Assembly (NCBI RefSeq): GCF_026130545.1
Contig: NZ_JAMOIM010000001.1
Span: 496,001-560,000, forward strand
DNA: 64,000 bases
Direction of reading: 5' to 3'
Source: Lichenifustis flavocetrariae
GTDB taxonomy: Bacteria; Pseudomonadota; Alphaproteobacteria; Rhizobiales; Beijerinckiaceae
A model generated the notes under the pieces. It did not search any database. It had not been told where the DNA came from and worked only from the letters and a program-made list of their open reading frames with translations. Every line of letters begins with the position of its first letter. The first letter of the stretch is position 1. The translations under genes were made by a program, and so were the position numbers. Below, piece after piece: positions 8,847-17,313 of this stretch.

Positions 8847-10448
8847 TTATTTCAGGGATACGCCGTCGAACTGGTTGCGCCCAAGCGGGCTCATCTTGAA
8901 GTCGATCACTTCCTTGCGCACGGGCTCGTACTGCAGCGAATGCGCGATGTTGAGCACCGGCTCTTGATCGTGCTGGATCACCTGCATGTCGCTATAGAGC
9001 TTCTTGCGCTGATCGAGCTCCGTCACCTGGCGGGCTTGCGCGAGCTTGTCGTTGAAATCCTTGTCGCACCACTTGGCGATGTTGCTCGCGGCAGGCTTGG
9101 TGCCGTCGCATCCCAGGAAGAAGAAGAAATTGTCCGGGTCGCCGTTGTCGCCGGTCCAGCCGAACAGGGCCGTGGTGGCTTCGCCATTCTGAATGCGCTT
9201 GCGATACTCGCCCCACTCGTAGGTCACGAGCTTGGCGTTGACCCCGACCTTCGCGAGATCGGACTGCATCATCTCGGCCATGCGCTTGGCATCGGGGTTG
9301 TACGGGCGCTGTACCGGCATGTACCACAGGTCGATATCGATCGACCCTGACACGCCCGCACTCTTCAACATGGCTTTCGCCTTCTCGGGATCGAACGTGT
9401 AGTCGACCACGCTGTCGTCATAGGCCCACATGGTTGGCGGAATCAGGTTCTTGGCCATCTGTCCGGCTTGGCCATAGACCTGGGTCAGGATCGCTTTCCG
9501 GTCGATCGCCATGCTGAGTGCCTGTCGCACCTCCTTCTTGTCGAAGGGAGGTTTCGTGGCGTTGAACGCGAGATAGCCGATATTGAGGCCTGGCTGGGTC
9601 AGGACATTGATATTGGCGTCCTTCTGCAGCTCCGGAATGTCGGCGGGGCGGGGCAGCGGAGAGACTTGGCATTCACCGGTCTTCAGCTTGGAAATGCGGG
9701 CCGTCGGATCGGGCGTGATGGCATAGACGAGGTCATCGATGGCGGGCTTGCCGCCCCAATAGTCGGGGTTGGCTTTGAAGCGGATGACAGCATCTTTCTG
9801 ATAGGCGGAGAACACGAAGGGACCCGTGCCGACCGGTACCTGATCGAACTGCTCCGGCTTGCCTTTTTTCATCAGGTAGTCGGCATATTCGGCCGATTGG
9901 ATCGTGGCGAAGTCCATCGCCAGATTCGCCAGGATGGCGACATTCGGCTGGCTCAGCGTCATCACGATCGTGTGGTCGTCCGTTTTCTTGATGTCCTTCA
10001 GGATCGTGGGCATGTCCATGTCGTTGTAGTAATCGTACTTGCCGCCCGAGACCTTGAAGTAGGGGTTTTTCTCGTCGAATTGGCGCTGAAACGAAAACAA
10101 GACGTCGTCGGCGTTGAAGTCGCGCGTCGGCTTGAATTCCTTGGTGGCACCGAATTTCACGCCCTGGCGCAGTTTGAACGTAATGGTCTTACCATCCGGC
10201 CCGATGGTCCAGCTTTCGGCGAGACCCGGCTTCAGGTTCGTCGACCCGCGCTCGAATTCCACCAGCTGATCGAAGACAGGGCGAGCCGCGTCGAGGCTCG
10301 TCCCAGTGGTGTTGATGGCGGGCGTAAAATTCTCGGGCGAACCTTCCGAACAATACACCAAGGTCTTGGCCGAGGCTGCGGTCGACCCCAACAGCAAAGC
10401 CGCCAAGCCAAGCCCGACTGCGGCACGGAATAGTGTCAACGCGTTCAT
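8847..10448 (-). CDS. dppA: Dipeptide ABC transporter substrate-binding protein
   Basis: 533 residues of the SBP_bac_5 family. Start at ATG 10448 (MNALTLFRAAVGLGLAALLL), preceded by AAGGG; in-frame TTG codons just upstream are less likely. The signal peptide ends in GSTAASA, and the mature start KTLVYCSEGSPENFTPAINT matches DppA-type proteins. Later hallmarks include PGLAESW, TFKLRQGVKF and NLIPPTMWAY. The protein binds peptides in the periplasm and hands them to DppBC. It is first in the operon, so the roughly 200-base divergent region to ahcY carries its promoter. Confidence 0.92.
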   Translation of the reverse strand: MNALTLFRAAVGLGLAALLLGSTAASAKTLVYCSEGSPENFTPAINTTGTSLDAARPVFDQLVEFERGSTNLKPGLAESWTIGPDGKTITFKLRQGVKFGATKEFKPTRDFNADDVLFSFQRQFDEKNPYFKVSGGKYDYYNDMDMPTILKDIKKTDDHTIVMTLSQPNVAILANLAMDFATIQSAEYADYLMKKGKPEQFDQVPVGTGPFVFSAYQKDAVIRFKANPDYWGGKPAIDDLVYAITPDPTARISKLKTGECQVSPLPRPADIPELQKDANINVLTQPGLNIGYLAFNATKPPFDKKEVRQALSMAIDRKAILTQVYGQAGQMAKNLIPPTMWAYDDSVVDYTFDPEKAKAMLKSAGVSGSIDIDLWYMPVQRPYNPDAKRMAEMMQSDLAKVGVNAKLVTYEWGEYRKRIQNGEATTALFGWTGDNGDPDNFFFFLGCDGTKPAASNIAKWCDKDFNDKLAQARQVTELDQRKKLYSDMQVIQHDQEPVLNIAHSLQYEPVRKEVIDFKMSPLGRNQFDGVSLK

Positions 10449-10582
10449 CAACAACCCTTCTCTCGAACCGAATGCTCACGGCCCGTAGGCCGCAAGGCCT
10501 ACACGGAGGCATCGAACCGTCTTTCTGGAACCGTTGCAAACAATATTCCAAAAGGCGCATTAGAACTACACAGGACAGAAAC

Positions 10583-10604
10583 ACATAAGGATTTGCTTAT
10601 ATGT
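10583..10604. promoter_or_regulatory. Imperfect palindrome upstream of ahcY, possible operator
   Basis: ACATAAG at 10583-10589 and CTTATATGT at 10596-10604 form a palindrome about 60 bases before the ahcY start, within the divergent dppA/ahcY region. In several proteobacterial groups ahcY is controlled by SahR, an ArsR-family regulator that binds an AT-rich palindrome. The match here is by style and position only, and no sahR gene is in the window. A second, overlapping TTAT-rich stretch may be the promoter. Confidence 0.4.
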
Positions 10605-10660
10605 TTATTGCGACCTCTGGCCCGACCTGATATGGCAGCTACAGGCATTTTGAGGAATTT

Positions 10661-12091
10661 ATGATGACCCAGGCACGTCCCACCGATCCGACTGGCAAGC
10701 ATGACTACGTGGTCGCCGACATCGCGCTCTCGGACTGGGGTCGCAAGGAACTAACGATCGCGGAGACCGAGATGCCAGGCTTGATGGCGGTCCGGCGTGA
10801 GTTTGGCGCGGACCAGCCGCTCAAGGGCGCCCGGATCGCCGGCTCGTTGCACATGACCATCCAGACGGGCGTCCTGATCGAGACCCTGAAGGCGCTCGGG
10901 GCAGACGTGCGCTGGGCCTCCTGCAACATCTATTCGACGCAGGATCATGCGGCCGCCGCGATCGCCGCGACCGGCACGCCCGTGTTCGCCATCAAGGGCG
11001 AGAGCCTCGTCGATTATTGGGACTACACGCACCGCATCTTCGAATGGGCCGACGGCGGCACCCCGAACATGATCCTCGATGACGGCGGCGACGCGACGCT
11101 GCTGATCCACCTCGGCATTCGGGCCGAGGGCGGCGATACGGCTTTCCTCGACAAGGCCACCAACGAGGAAGAGGAGGTCCTGTTCGCCGCCATCAAGAAG
11201 CGTCTCGGATCGCAGCACGGCTGGTACGGTCGGGTCGGTAAAGCCATCAAGGGCGTGACGGAGGAGACCACCACGGGGGTGCACCGCCTCTACATCATGG
11301 CCAAGGAAGGCAAACTGCTTTTCCCCGCCATCAACGTCAACGATTCGGTCACGAAATCGAAGTTCGACAACCTCTACGGTTGCCGTGAATCACTCGTCGA
11401 CGGCATCCGTCGCGGCACGGACGTCATGATGGCCGGCAAGGTCGCGATGGTCGCGGGTTTCGGCGATGTCGGCAAGGGCTCGGCCGCTTCGCTCCGCAAC
11501 GCCGGCTGCCGCGTCATGGTGTCGGAAGTCGACCCGATCTGCGCCCTGCAGGCCGCCATGGAGGGTTATGAGGTGACCACGATGGAGGACGCTGCCAAGC
11601 GTGCCGACATCTTCGTGACCGCGACCGGCAATGTCGACGTCATCACGGTCGATCACATGCGGGCCATGAAGGACCGGGCGATCGTCTGCAACATCGGTCA
11701 CTTCGATTCCGAGATCCAGGTGGCAGGTCTGAAGAACTTCAAGTGGCACAATGTGAAGCCGCAGGTCGACGAGGTCGAGTTCGTCGACGGCAAGCGCATC
11801 ATCCTTCTGTCGGAAGGCCGCTTGGTGAACCTCGGCAATGCCACAGGTCATCCCTCCTTCGTGATGTCGGCGTCCTTCACGAACCAGACGCTTGCTCAGA
11901 TCGAACTCTGGACCAAGCCAGGTCACTACAAGAACCAAGTCTATACCCTGCCGAAGCATCTCGACGAGAAGGTCGCGGCCCTGCATCTCGACAAGATCGG
12001 TGTCAAGCTGACGACGCTGACGGGTGCCCAGGCGGACTATCTTGGCCTCGCCAAGACCGGACCATTCAAGCCCGAGTCCTATCGGTACTGA
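10661..12091 (+). CDS. ahcY: Adenosylhomocysteinase
   Basis: 476 residues. Hydrolyses S-adenosylhomocysteine to adenosine and homocysteine in the cytosol, relieving product inhibition of methyltransferases. Start at 10661 (ATGATG) with GAGGA upstream. Hallmarks: [31 protein letters not shown], the NAD-binding [19 protein letters not shown], and a C-terminal KPESYRY matching the family's PDHYRY end. The length with the internal insertion is typical of the bacterial form. It is followed by a strong terminator, then divL on the same strand. Confidence 0.97.
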   Translation: MMTQARPTDPTGKHDYVVADIALSDWGRKELTIAETEMPGLMAVRREFGADQPLKGARIAGSLHMTIQTGVLIETLKALGADVRWASCNIYSTQDHAAAAIAATGTPVFAIKGESLVDYWDYTHRIFEWADGGTPNMILDDGGDATLLIHLGIRAEGGDTAFLDKATNEEEEVLFAAIKKRLGSQHGWYGRVGKAIKGVTEETTTGVHRLYIMAKEGKLLFPAINVNDSVTKSKFDNLYGCRESLVDGIRRGTDVMMAGKVAMVAGFGDVGKGSAASLRNAGCRVMVSEVDPICALQAAMEGYEVTTMEDAAKRADIFVTATGNVDVITVDHMRAMKDRAIVCNIGHFDSEIQVAGLKNFKWHNVKPQVDEVEFVDGKRIILLSEGRLVNLGNATGHPSFVMSASFTNQTLAQIELWTKPGHYKNQVYTLPKHLDEKVAALHLDKIGVKLTTLTGAQADYLGLAKTGPFKPESYRY

Positions 12092-12117
12092 CGCTTCACT
12101 TTTAACCGTTGCACGAA

Positions 12118-12155
12118 AAGCACCCCCGGCTCGTCAGCACGAGCCGGGGGTGCTT
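12118..12155 (+). terminator. Rho-independent terminator of ahcY
   Basis: A perfect 16-bp GC-rich stem (12118-12133 pairing with 12140-12155, core CACCCCCGGCTCG) with a 6-base loop, followed by CGTTTTAT. It lies 27 bases after the ahcY stop. Transcription of divL therefore likely needs its own promoter in 12156-12287. Confidence 0.9.
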
Positions 12156-12287
12156 CGTTTTATGTCAAGATCTTCTGAGCGCGGAATCCAAGGTCTACAG
12201 TCAGGTGATTCGAAACGCCCGGTGGCGGATTGGGGACACAAGCCGACGCCGTGCGGTGGCTTGATCGTACAGGGCGAAAGGCAGGGA

Positions 12288-14837
12288 ATGGCTTGGTTAT
12301 GGGGTTTTGCGGGCTGTGCAGCCAAACCTCGTTCCGCCGCACCGTCGCGCCCTGTGACGGGGCCCGCAAAGCTCAACGACAGGCTCCTTCGACGTGTCAT
12401 CGGTACGGGGTGGACCTTCGGTGTATCCGCTCTTTGCACGCCCCTGAAGGCGGACGAACTTCACACCGTCGCAGCCGACATCGTGGCGCAGCATGGCGCT
12501 TTTGCGGGCGCGGCTATCTTCTGCGGCCTCGTCCTCTTCTCCACCATCACGGCGCTTCTTTACGTGTTCGGACGGCGGCGATGGACCGATCGGGAACGAC
12601 ATCTTCTCAGCGAACTGGACCATCTTCGAGCGAAGCTGGACAGGGCTCAGGTCTTTCTGTCGGCTGAGCCTCAGATCGTCATCGCCTGGCATTCCATGAC
12701 CGGCGACCCGGACATCGAGGGCGACTTCGCGCTTGTCAGCGATACACCTATGCCCCGCCGCATTCTCGGCTTCGGATCGTGGCTGCCGCCCGAATCCGCG
12801 CAGGCGCTCGACCATGCCGTCGATCGCCTGAGGTCCCGGGGCGAAGCCTTTCGCATGGCGGTCCGCACAAAGACCGGACGTCACATGGAAGCGGACGGTC
12901 GCGCAATGGGTGGACGCGCCATCCTTCGACTTCGCGATGTGTCCGGAGACCGCCTCGAACTCACGCGGCTTCGCGAGCAGCATGGTCGCGTGATCAACGA
13001 TCTGGAGGCCCTGCGGAAACTCACGGACAATATCCCTGACCCCGTTTGGGCGCGGGATGCGAGCGATCGACTCGTATGGGCAAACAGCGCCTATGTGAGA
13101 GCCGTCGAGGCGCACGATCTGGACGACGCCGTCTCGCGCGGCACAGAACTCCTCGATAAAGGCGCCCGCGAGGCGTCGGCCCTGGCGCGCCGCGACGGCG
13201 GCATCTGGCGTGCCCGCGCGCCGGCGATCGTGGCCGGCGCGCGCCACATGCTGAACGTGATCGACGTCCCGAGCCCCGTGGGGTCCGTGGGCATGGCGAT
13301 CGACCTGTCCGAACTGGAAACGGCACGCGAGAACCTCGCCCGTCAAGCCTCGGCTCACGCCCAGCTTCTCGACCGGCTGTCGACCGGGGTCGCCATCTTC
13401 GATCGCAACAAGCGGCTGCAATTCTACAACGCCGCCTATCGCTCGATCTGGGCGCTTGGCCCGGCCTTCCTCGACTCCAAACCGTTCGATGGCGAGATCC
13501 TCGACCGGCTTCGGGCTGAAGGCCGGCTTCCGGAACAGGCGGATTTCCGCGTCTGGAAGGCCTCGGTGCTGTCCGCCTACCAAAGCGTCGATGTGGCGGA
13601 GCAGATCTGGTACCTGCCCGACAGCCGGAGATTGCGGGTCGTCACCAGCCCGAGTCCGGATGGCGGCGTCATCTATCTCTTCGACGACACCACCGAACGC
13701 TATCAACTCGAGTCCAAATTCAACGGCCTTATTCGGGTGCAGGGTGAAACGCTCGACACGTTACGCGAGGGCGTGGCGGTGTTCGGAACGGATGGGCGGC
13801 TGACGCTGTTCAACCCGGCTTTCGGAACCATGTGGGACATGGACCACGCGCTTCTTTGCGGAAGGCCGCATATCGACGAAGTGGCTCACCGCTGCCGCAA
13901 ACTGTGCCAGGACCCTGACGACATCATGCACTTGCGATCCGTCGTTGCGGGCTTCGCGGATGAGCGGCTGACATTCGAGCGCCGCGTTCATCGCATTGAC
14001 GGGATGGTGCTCGATTGCTCTGCGGCGCCTCTCCCCGATGGGGCGACCCTGATCACGTTCACCGATGTCACCGACGGGGTGAACATCGCGCGGGTCCTGA
14101 CCGAGCAGAACCAGGTGCTGTTGGAGGCCGAACAGCTTCGCAACAACTTCGTGCACCACGTGTCCTATGAACTGCGATCGCCGCTGACCAACATCATCGG
14201 GTTCATCGAGTTCCTGGGCGACAGTTCCGTTGGTGACCTCAATCCCAAGCAGCGGGAATATACGGGCTACATCCTGAAGTCGTCGGCCGCGCTCCTGGCG
14301 ATCATCAACGACATTCTCGATCTTGCGACGATTGACATGGATGCCATGGAACTGGCGCCGGGCACGATCGATATCGTGAGTACCATGGAAGAAGCCGCCA
14401 AGGGCGTGCAGGACCGGCTCGCCGACAATGGTGTAGCGCTCGACATCGTGGCTCTCGATGGAATCGGCTCCTTCCGGGCGGATGGCAAGCGCGTGCGGCA
14501 GATCCTGTTCAACCTTCTGTCCAATGCCATCGGGTTCTCGACCCCGGGCCAGCGGGTGACGCTGGCAGCGATGCGGCGGGACGACTCGGTGGTGTTCAAA
14601 GTGACCGACCAAGGCCGCGGCATCCCGCTCGATATGCTCGACCAGGTGTTCGACCGCTTTCATTCCTATACGGCCGGCTCGAAGCACCGGGGCGTCGGTC
14701 TCGGCCTGTCGATCGTTCGTTCGCTCATGGAACTTCACGGCGGCAAGGTGCTGATCGACTCGGCGCCGGAAGAAGGAACGACGGTCACCTGCATCTTCCC
14801 GGCCCGTGAAGTCATGGCGATCAGCGCGACCTCCTGA
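12288..14837 (+). CDS. divL: DivL-type PAS sensor kinase with Tyr in the H-box
   Basis: 849 residues from ATG 12288, chosen because GCAGGGA precedes it and the N-terminus then leads into a hydrophobic span at about 73-95 (AGAAIFCGLVLFSTITALLY). Several PAS-like domains follow (DNIPDPVWARDASDRLVWAN; STGVAIFDRNKRLQFYNAAY; EGVAVFGTDGRLTLFNPAF). The HisKA helix reads FVHHVSYELRSPLTNIIGF: Tyr627 replaces the usual phospho-accepting His, the mark of DivL. The ATPase core looks intact (N-box FNLLSNAIGFS, DQGRGIPL, GVGLGLSIV). In Caulobacter, DivL senses DivK and controls CckA-CtrA signalling. Lying between ahcY and tsaE is, as I recall, a common alphaproteobacterial arrangement. Confidence 0.88.
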   Translation: MAWLWGFAGCAAKPRSAAPSRPVTGPAKLNDRLLRRVIGTGWTFGVSALCTPLKADELHTVAADIVAQHGAFAGAAIFCGLVLFSTITALLYVFGRRRWTDRERHLLSELDHLRAKLDRAQVFLSAEPQIVIAWHSMTGDPDIEGDFALVSDTPMPRRILGFGSWLPPESAQALDHAVDRLRSRGEAFRMAVRTKTGRHMEADGRAMGGRAILRLRDVSGDRLELTRLREQHGRVINDLEALRKLTDNIPDPVWARDASDRLVWANSAYVRAVEAHDLDDAVSRGTELLDKGAREASALARRDGGIWRARAPAIVAGARHMLNVIDVPSPVGSVGMAIDLSELETARENLARQASAHAQLLDRLSTGVAIFDRNKRLQFYNAAYRSIWALGPAFLDSKPFDGEILDRLRAEGRLPEQADFRVWKASVLSAYQSVDVAEQIWYLPDSRRLRVVTSPSPDGGVIYLFDDTTERYQLESKFNGLIRVQGETLDTLREGVAVFGTDGRLTLFNPAFGTMWDMDHALLCGRPHIDEVAHRCRKLCQDPDDIMHLRSVVAGFADERLTFERRVHRIDGMVLDCSAAPLPDGATLITFTDVTDGVNIARVLTEQNQVLLEAEQLRNNFVHHVSYELRSPLTNIIGFIEFLGDSSVGDLNPKQREYTGYILKSSAALLAIINDILDLATIDMDAMELAPGTIDIVSTMEEAAKGVQDRLADNGVALDIVALDGIGSFRADGKRVRQILFNLLSNAIGFSTPGQRVTLAAMRRDDSVVFKVTDQGRGIPLDMLDQVFDRFHSYTAGSKHRGVGLGLSIVRSLMELHGGKVLIDSAPEEGTTVTCIFPAREVMAISATS

Positions 14838-14957
14838 GGAGGGTCGAAGCTGCAGGCGGCCGGTCTGACCTGGCAGGAAGGGCCATGAACGCACCATTTC
14901 TTGTTCGGCAAGGGTTCCTCATATAGTGACGGCGAGCGCCCCAAGAGGAGAATCCCG

Positions 14958-16505
14958 TTGCCGATCAATCCGGCATCCCAGCCAACCTTTTGGTCTGTGA
15001 CAATATCCGACGAGACCGAGCTGAGCGGTCTCGTGAACACCTTGGTCGCGACCCTGCGGGTCGGCGACTTCGTGGCGCTGTCGGGAGGCCTCGGGGTGGG
15101 CAAGACCACCCTCGCGCGGGCAATGATCCGGGCGTTGGTCGGCGATCCCGAACTGGAGGTGCCCAGCCCTACCTTCACGCTGCTGCAGACCTATGAGGGG
15201 CAATCCTATCCGATCGCCCATGCCGATCTCTATCGGATCGACGGGGAGGATGATCTTGCGGAACTCGGCTGGGACGAAGTCATCGAAGGCGCCCTGGTTC
15301 TGGTCGAATGGCCGGATCGCATTGCCGATCGTCTACCGCCGGATCGCCTCGACATCGAGATGTCGCTTGTGCCAAGCCTCGGCGCCGAGACGCGCAGCGT
15401 CATGATCACGGCCTATGGCACCATGACGTCCCGGCTCAAGCTGGCGCAGGCCATCGAGGCACTACTCGAACGTGCCGGTTTCGGCGGGGCCAGCCGCAGC
15501 TTCATGACGGGGGACGCATCGACGCGGGCCTATGAACGTCTCTCGCGAGCGGATGGCCGCAAGGCGGTTTTGATGATCTCGCCGCCGCGCTCCGATGCCG
15601 TGGTGGTCCGCTTTGGCAAACCCTATCATCATGTCGCCCGTCTGGCGGGCGACATTCGACCCTTTCTCGCGATCGATCGCGCGCTGCTGGCTCGCGGCCT
15701 TTCCGTGCCTGAGATCCTGGCGGTCGATGCGGGTAGGGGCTTGGCCGTCATCGAGGATCTCGGCAATGAGCCTCTGGTGCGTGGTGGCGCACCAATCCCA
15801 GAGCGCTATGGCGAAGTCGTCGCTCTCCTGGCTTGGCTGCATGATCAGAACCTTCCCGAAGAGATCCCGGGTGAAGGCGGCGTGCCATACCAGATCCCGC
15901 CCTATGATCTCGATGCTCTGCTGATCGAAGCCGAACTGGTGCTGGATTGGTACGCGCCTGAAATCGCAAAGATCACGTTGCCGGCGAGCGCACGGGCGAA
16001 TTTCATCTCGCTCTGCAGCAAACTGTTCGGCGAGGTTCTGTCGGGTCCCAAGACGTGGTCCTTGCGCGACGTTCATTCACCGAACCTCCTTTGGCAGTCC
16101 GGGCGCGAAGGCCTTGCTCGCGTGGGCCTGATCGATTTCCAGGACTGCGTGATCGGGCATCCGGCCTACGATCTCGTCTCGCTGCTGCAGGATGCGCGCG
16201 TCGCCGTACCGGACAATTTGGAGCTGCAACTTCTCGGCGCCTACGCCCAGCACCGACGCGCCGTGAACGCGTTCTTCGACATGGCCAGCTTTGCCGAGGC
16301 CTATGCGATCCTCGGCGTTCAGCGTGGCACCAAGATCCTCGGCGCCTTTGCGCGTCTGAACAAACGCGACCGCAAACCTCAATACCTCGCGCATCTGCCG
16401 CGGATCGAGGCCTATCTGGCCAAAGGGCTGGCGCACCCCGCGTTGAGCGAGATGCGCTTCTGGTATCAGACCTACCTGCCGCGAACCCTGGGTTTGCGTC
16501 GTTGA
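14958..16505 (+). CDS. tsaE: TsaE-AmgK fusion: tRNA t6A ATPase plus aminoglycan kinase
   Basis: 515 residues in two parts. Residues 1 to about 150 are TsaE, the ATPase needed with TsaB/D for tRNA t6A37 (Walker A SGGLGVGKTTLARA, then PSPTFTLLQTYEG and HADLYRI). Residues from about 165 on are a phosphotransferase of the AmgK type (GDASTRAYERL, VIEDLGNEPL, catalytic LRDVHSPNLLW, IDFQDCVIGHPAYDL), which phosphorylates MurNAc or GlcNAc at C1. TTG at 14958 is chosen because AGGAG lies 8 bases before it; another TTG at 14901 has no ribosome site. Fused tsaE-amgK genes are common in Alphaproteobacteria. The next gene, murU, uses the kinase product. Confidence 0.9.
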   Translation: MPINPASQPTFWSVTISDETELSGLVNTLVATLRVGDFVALSGGLGVGKTTLARAMIRALVGDPELEVPSPTFTLLQTYEGQSYPIAHADLYRIDGEDDLAELGWDEVIEGALVLVEWPDRIADRLPPDRLDIEMSLVPSLGAETRSVMITAYGTMTSRLKLAQAIEALLERAGFGGASRSFMTGDASTRAYERLSRADGRKAVLMISPPRSDAVVVRFGKPYHHVARLAGDIRPFLAIDRALLARGLSVPEILAVDAGRGLAVIEDLGNEPLVRGGAPIPERYGEVVALLAWLHDQNLPEEIPGEGGVPYQIPPYDLDALLIEAELVLDWYAPEIAKITLPASARANFISLCSKLFGEVLSGPKTWSLRDVHSPNLLWQSGREGLARVGLIDFQDCVIGHPAYDLVSLLQDARVAVPDNLELQLLGAYAQHRRAVNAFFDMASFAEAYAILGVQRGTKILGAFARLNKRDRKPQYLAHLPRIEAYLAKGLAHPALSEMRFWYQTYLPRTLGLRR

Positions 16506-17239
16506 CCTCGCCAACACCACCCCGCAACGCCATTGTGTTTGCGGCCGGCCTCGGCACCCGGATGCGGCCGATCACCGACACGATCCCCAAGCCCCTCGTG
16601 AAGGTCGGCGGCAAAACGATGCTGGATCACATGCTGGACCGGCTGGAGGAGGCCGGAGTCGAGCGCGCGGTCGTCAATGTCCACTACCGTGCCGACCAGA
16701 TCGAGGCCGCGCTGAAGGGCCGGTCGCATCCCGAGGTGGTTGTTTCCGATGAGCGCGAACTCTTGCTCGATCAGGCCGGCGGCATCATCAAGGCGTTGCC
16801 CGAGTTTGGGCGTGAGCCGTTTTTCATCTGCAACACCGATGCGCTGTGGCAGGAGACGAGTCCCACCCTTCGCCGCTTGGCCGCCGCCTGGGACGGCGAT
16901 CGCATGGACGTGCTTCTCATGGTCGCCTCGACCGACACCAGTATCGGCGTCGACTGGGACGGCGACTTCAGCATGGCCGGCGATGGGCGGCTGATCCGTC
17001 GGCAGGAGGGGCGCGTGCCTTTCGTCTACGCGGGCGTCGGCATCATCAAGCCGGCGCTGTTCGAGACGCTTGAGCTCCGGGTCTTGAAACTCGCTCCTTT
17101 CTTCTTCGCGGCCGCTGCGCAGAACCGCCTGTTCGGCGTCGCCCTTGAGGGCACATGGCTGCATGTCGGCACGCCGCAGGCTGTTGGCGAGGCAGAAGCG
17201 GCGTTTGCAGCCGGCTTAGACGGTGCTGAAGGGGGGTAG
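16502..17239 (+). CDS. murU: MurNAc-1-phosphate uridylyltransferase family (MurU)
   Basis: 245-residue nucleotidyltransferase that makes UDP-MurNAc (or a related UDP-sugar) from the sugar-1-phosphate formed by AmgK, bypassing de novo synthesis. Signature at the N-terminus: FAAGLGTRMRPITDTIPKPL, then K-MLDHMLDRL and NVHYRADQIE. Metal-binding Asp lies in CNTDALW. The start is TTG at 16502 overlapping the amgK stop, which keeps the full N-terminal beta strand; a GTG at 16532 would cut into the signature. The adjacency to amgK strongly supports the recycling role. Confidence 0.87.
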   Translation: MTSPTPPRNAIVFAAGLGTRMRPITDTIPKPLVKVGGKTMLDHMLDRLEEAGVERAVVNVHYRADQIEAALKGRSHPEVVVSDERELLLDQAGGIIKALPEFGREPFFICNTDALWQETSPTLRRLAAAWDGDRMDVLLMVASTDTSIGVDWDGDFSMAGDGRLIRRQEGRVPFVYAGVGIIKPALFETLELRVLKLAPFFFAAAAQNRLFGVALEGTWLHVGTPQAVGEAEAAFAAGLDGAEGG

Positions 17240-17313
17240 AAACGATCGGAGCCCCCAATGTCTTCACCATTCCGGCTGGCGCACCGTTCCTCGACACCCT
17301 CGTCGATGCCCTG

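Noticed and set aside
10500-10660. SAH or SAM riboswitch ahead of ahcY
   Set aside because: I could not draw the conserved stems and core of either riboswitch class; only a short palindrome is visible.
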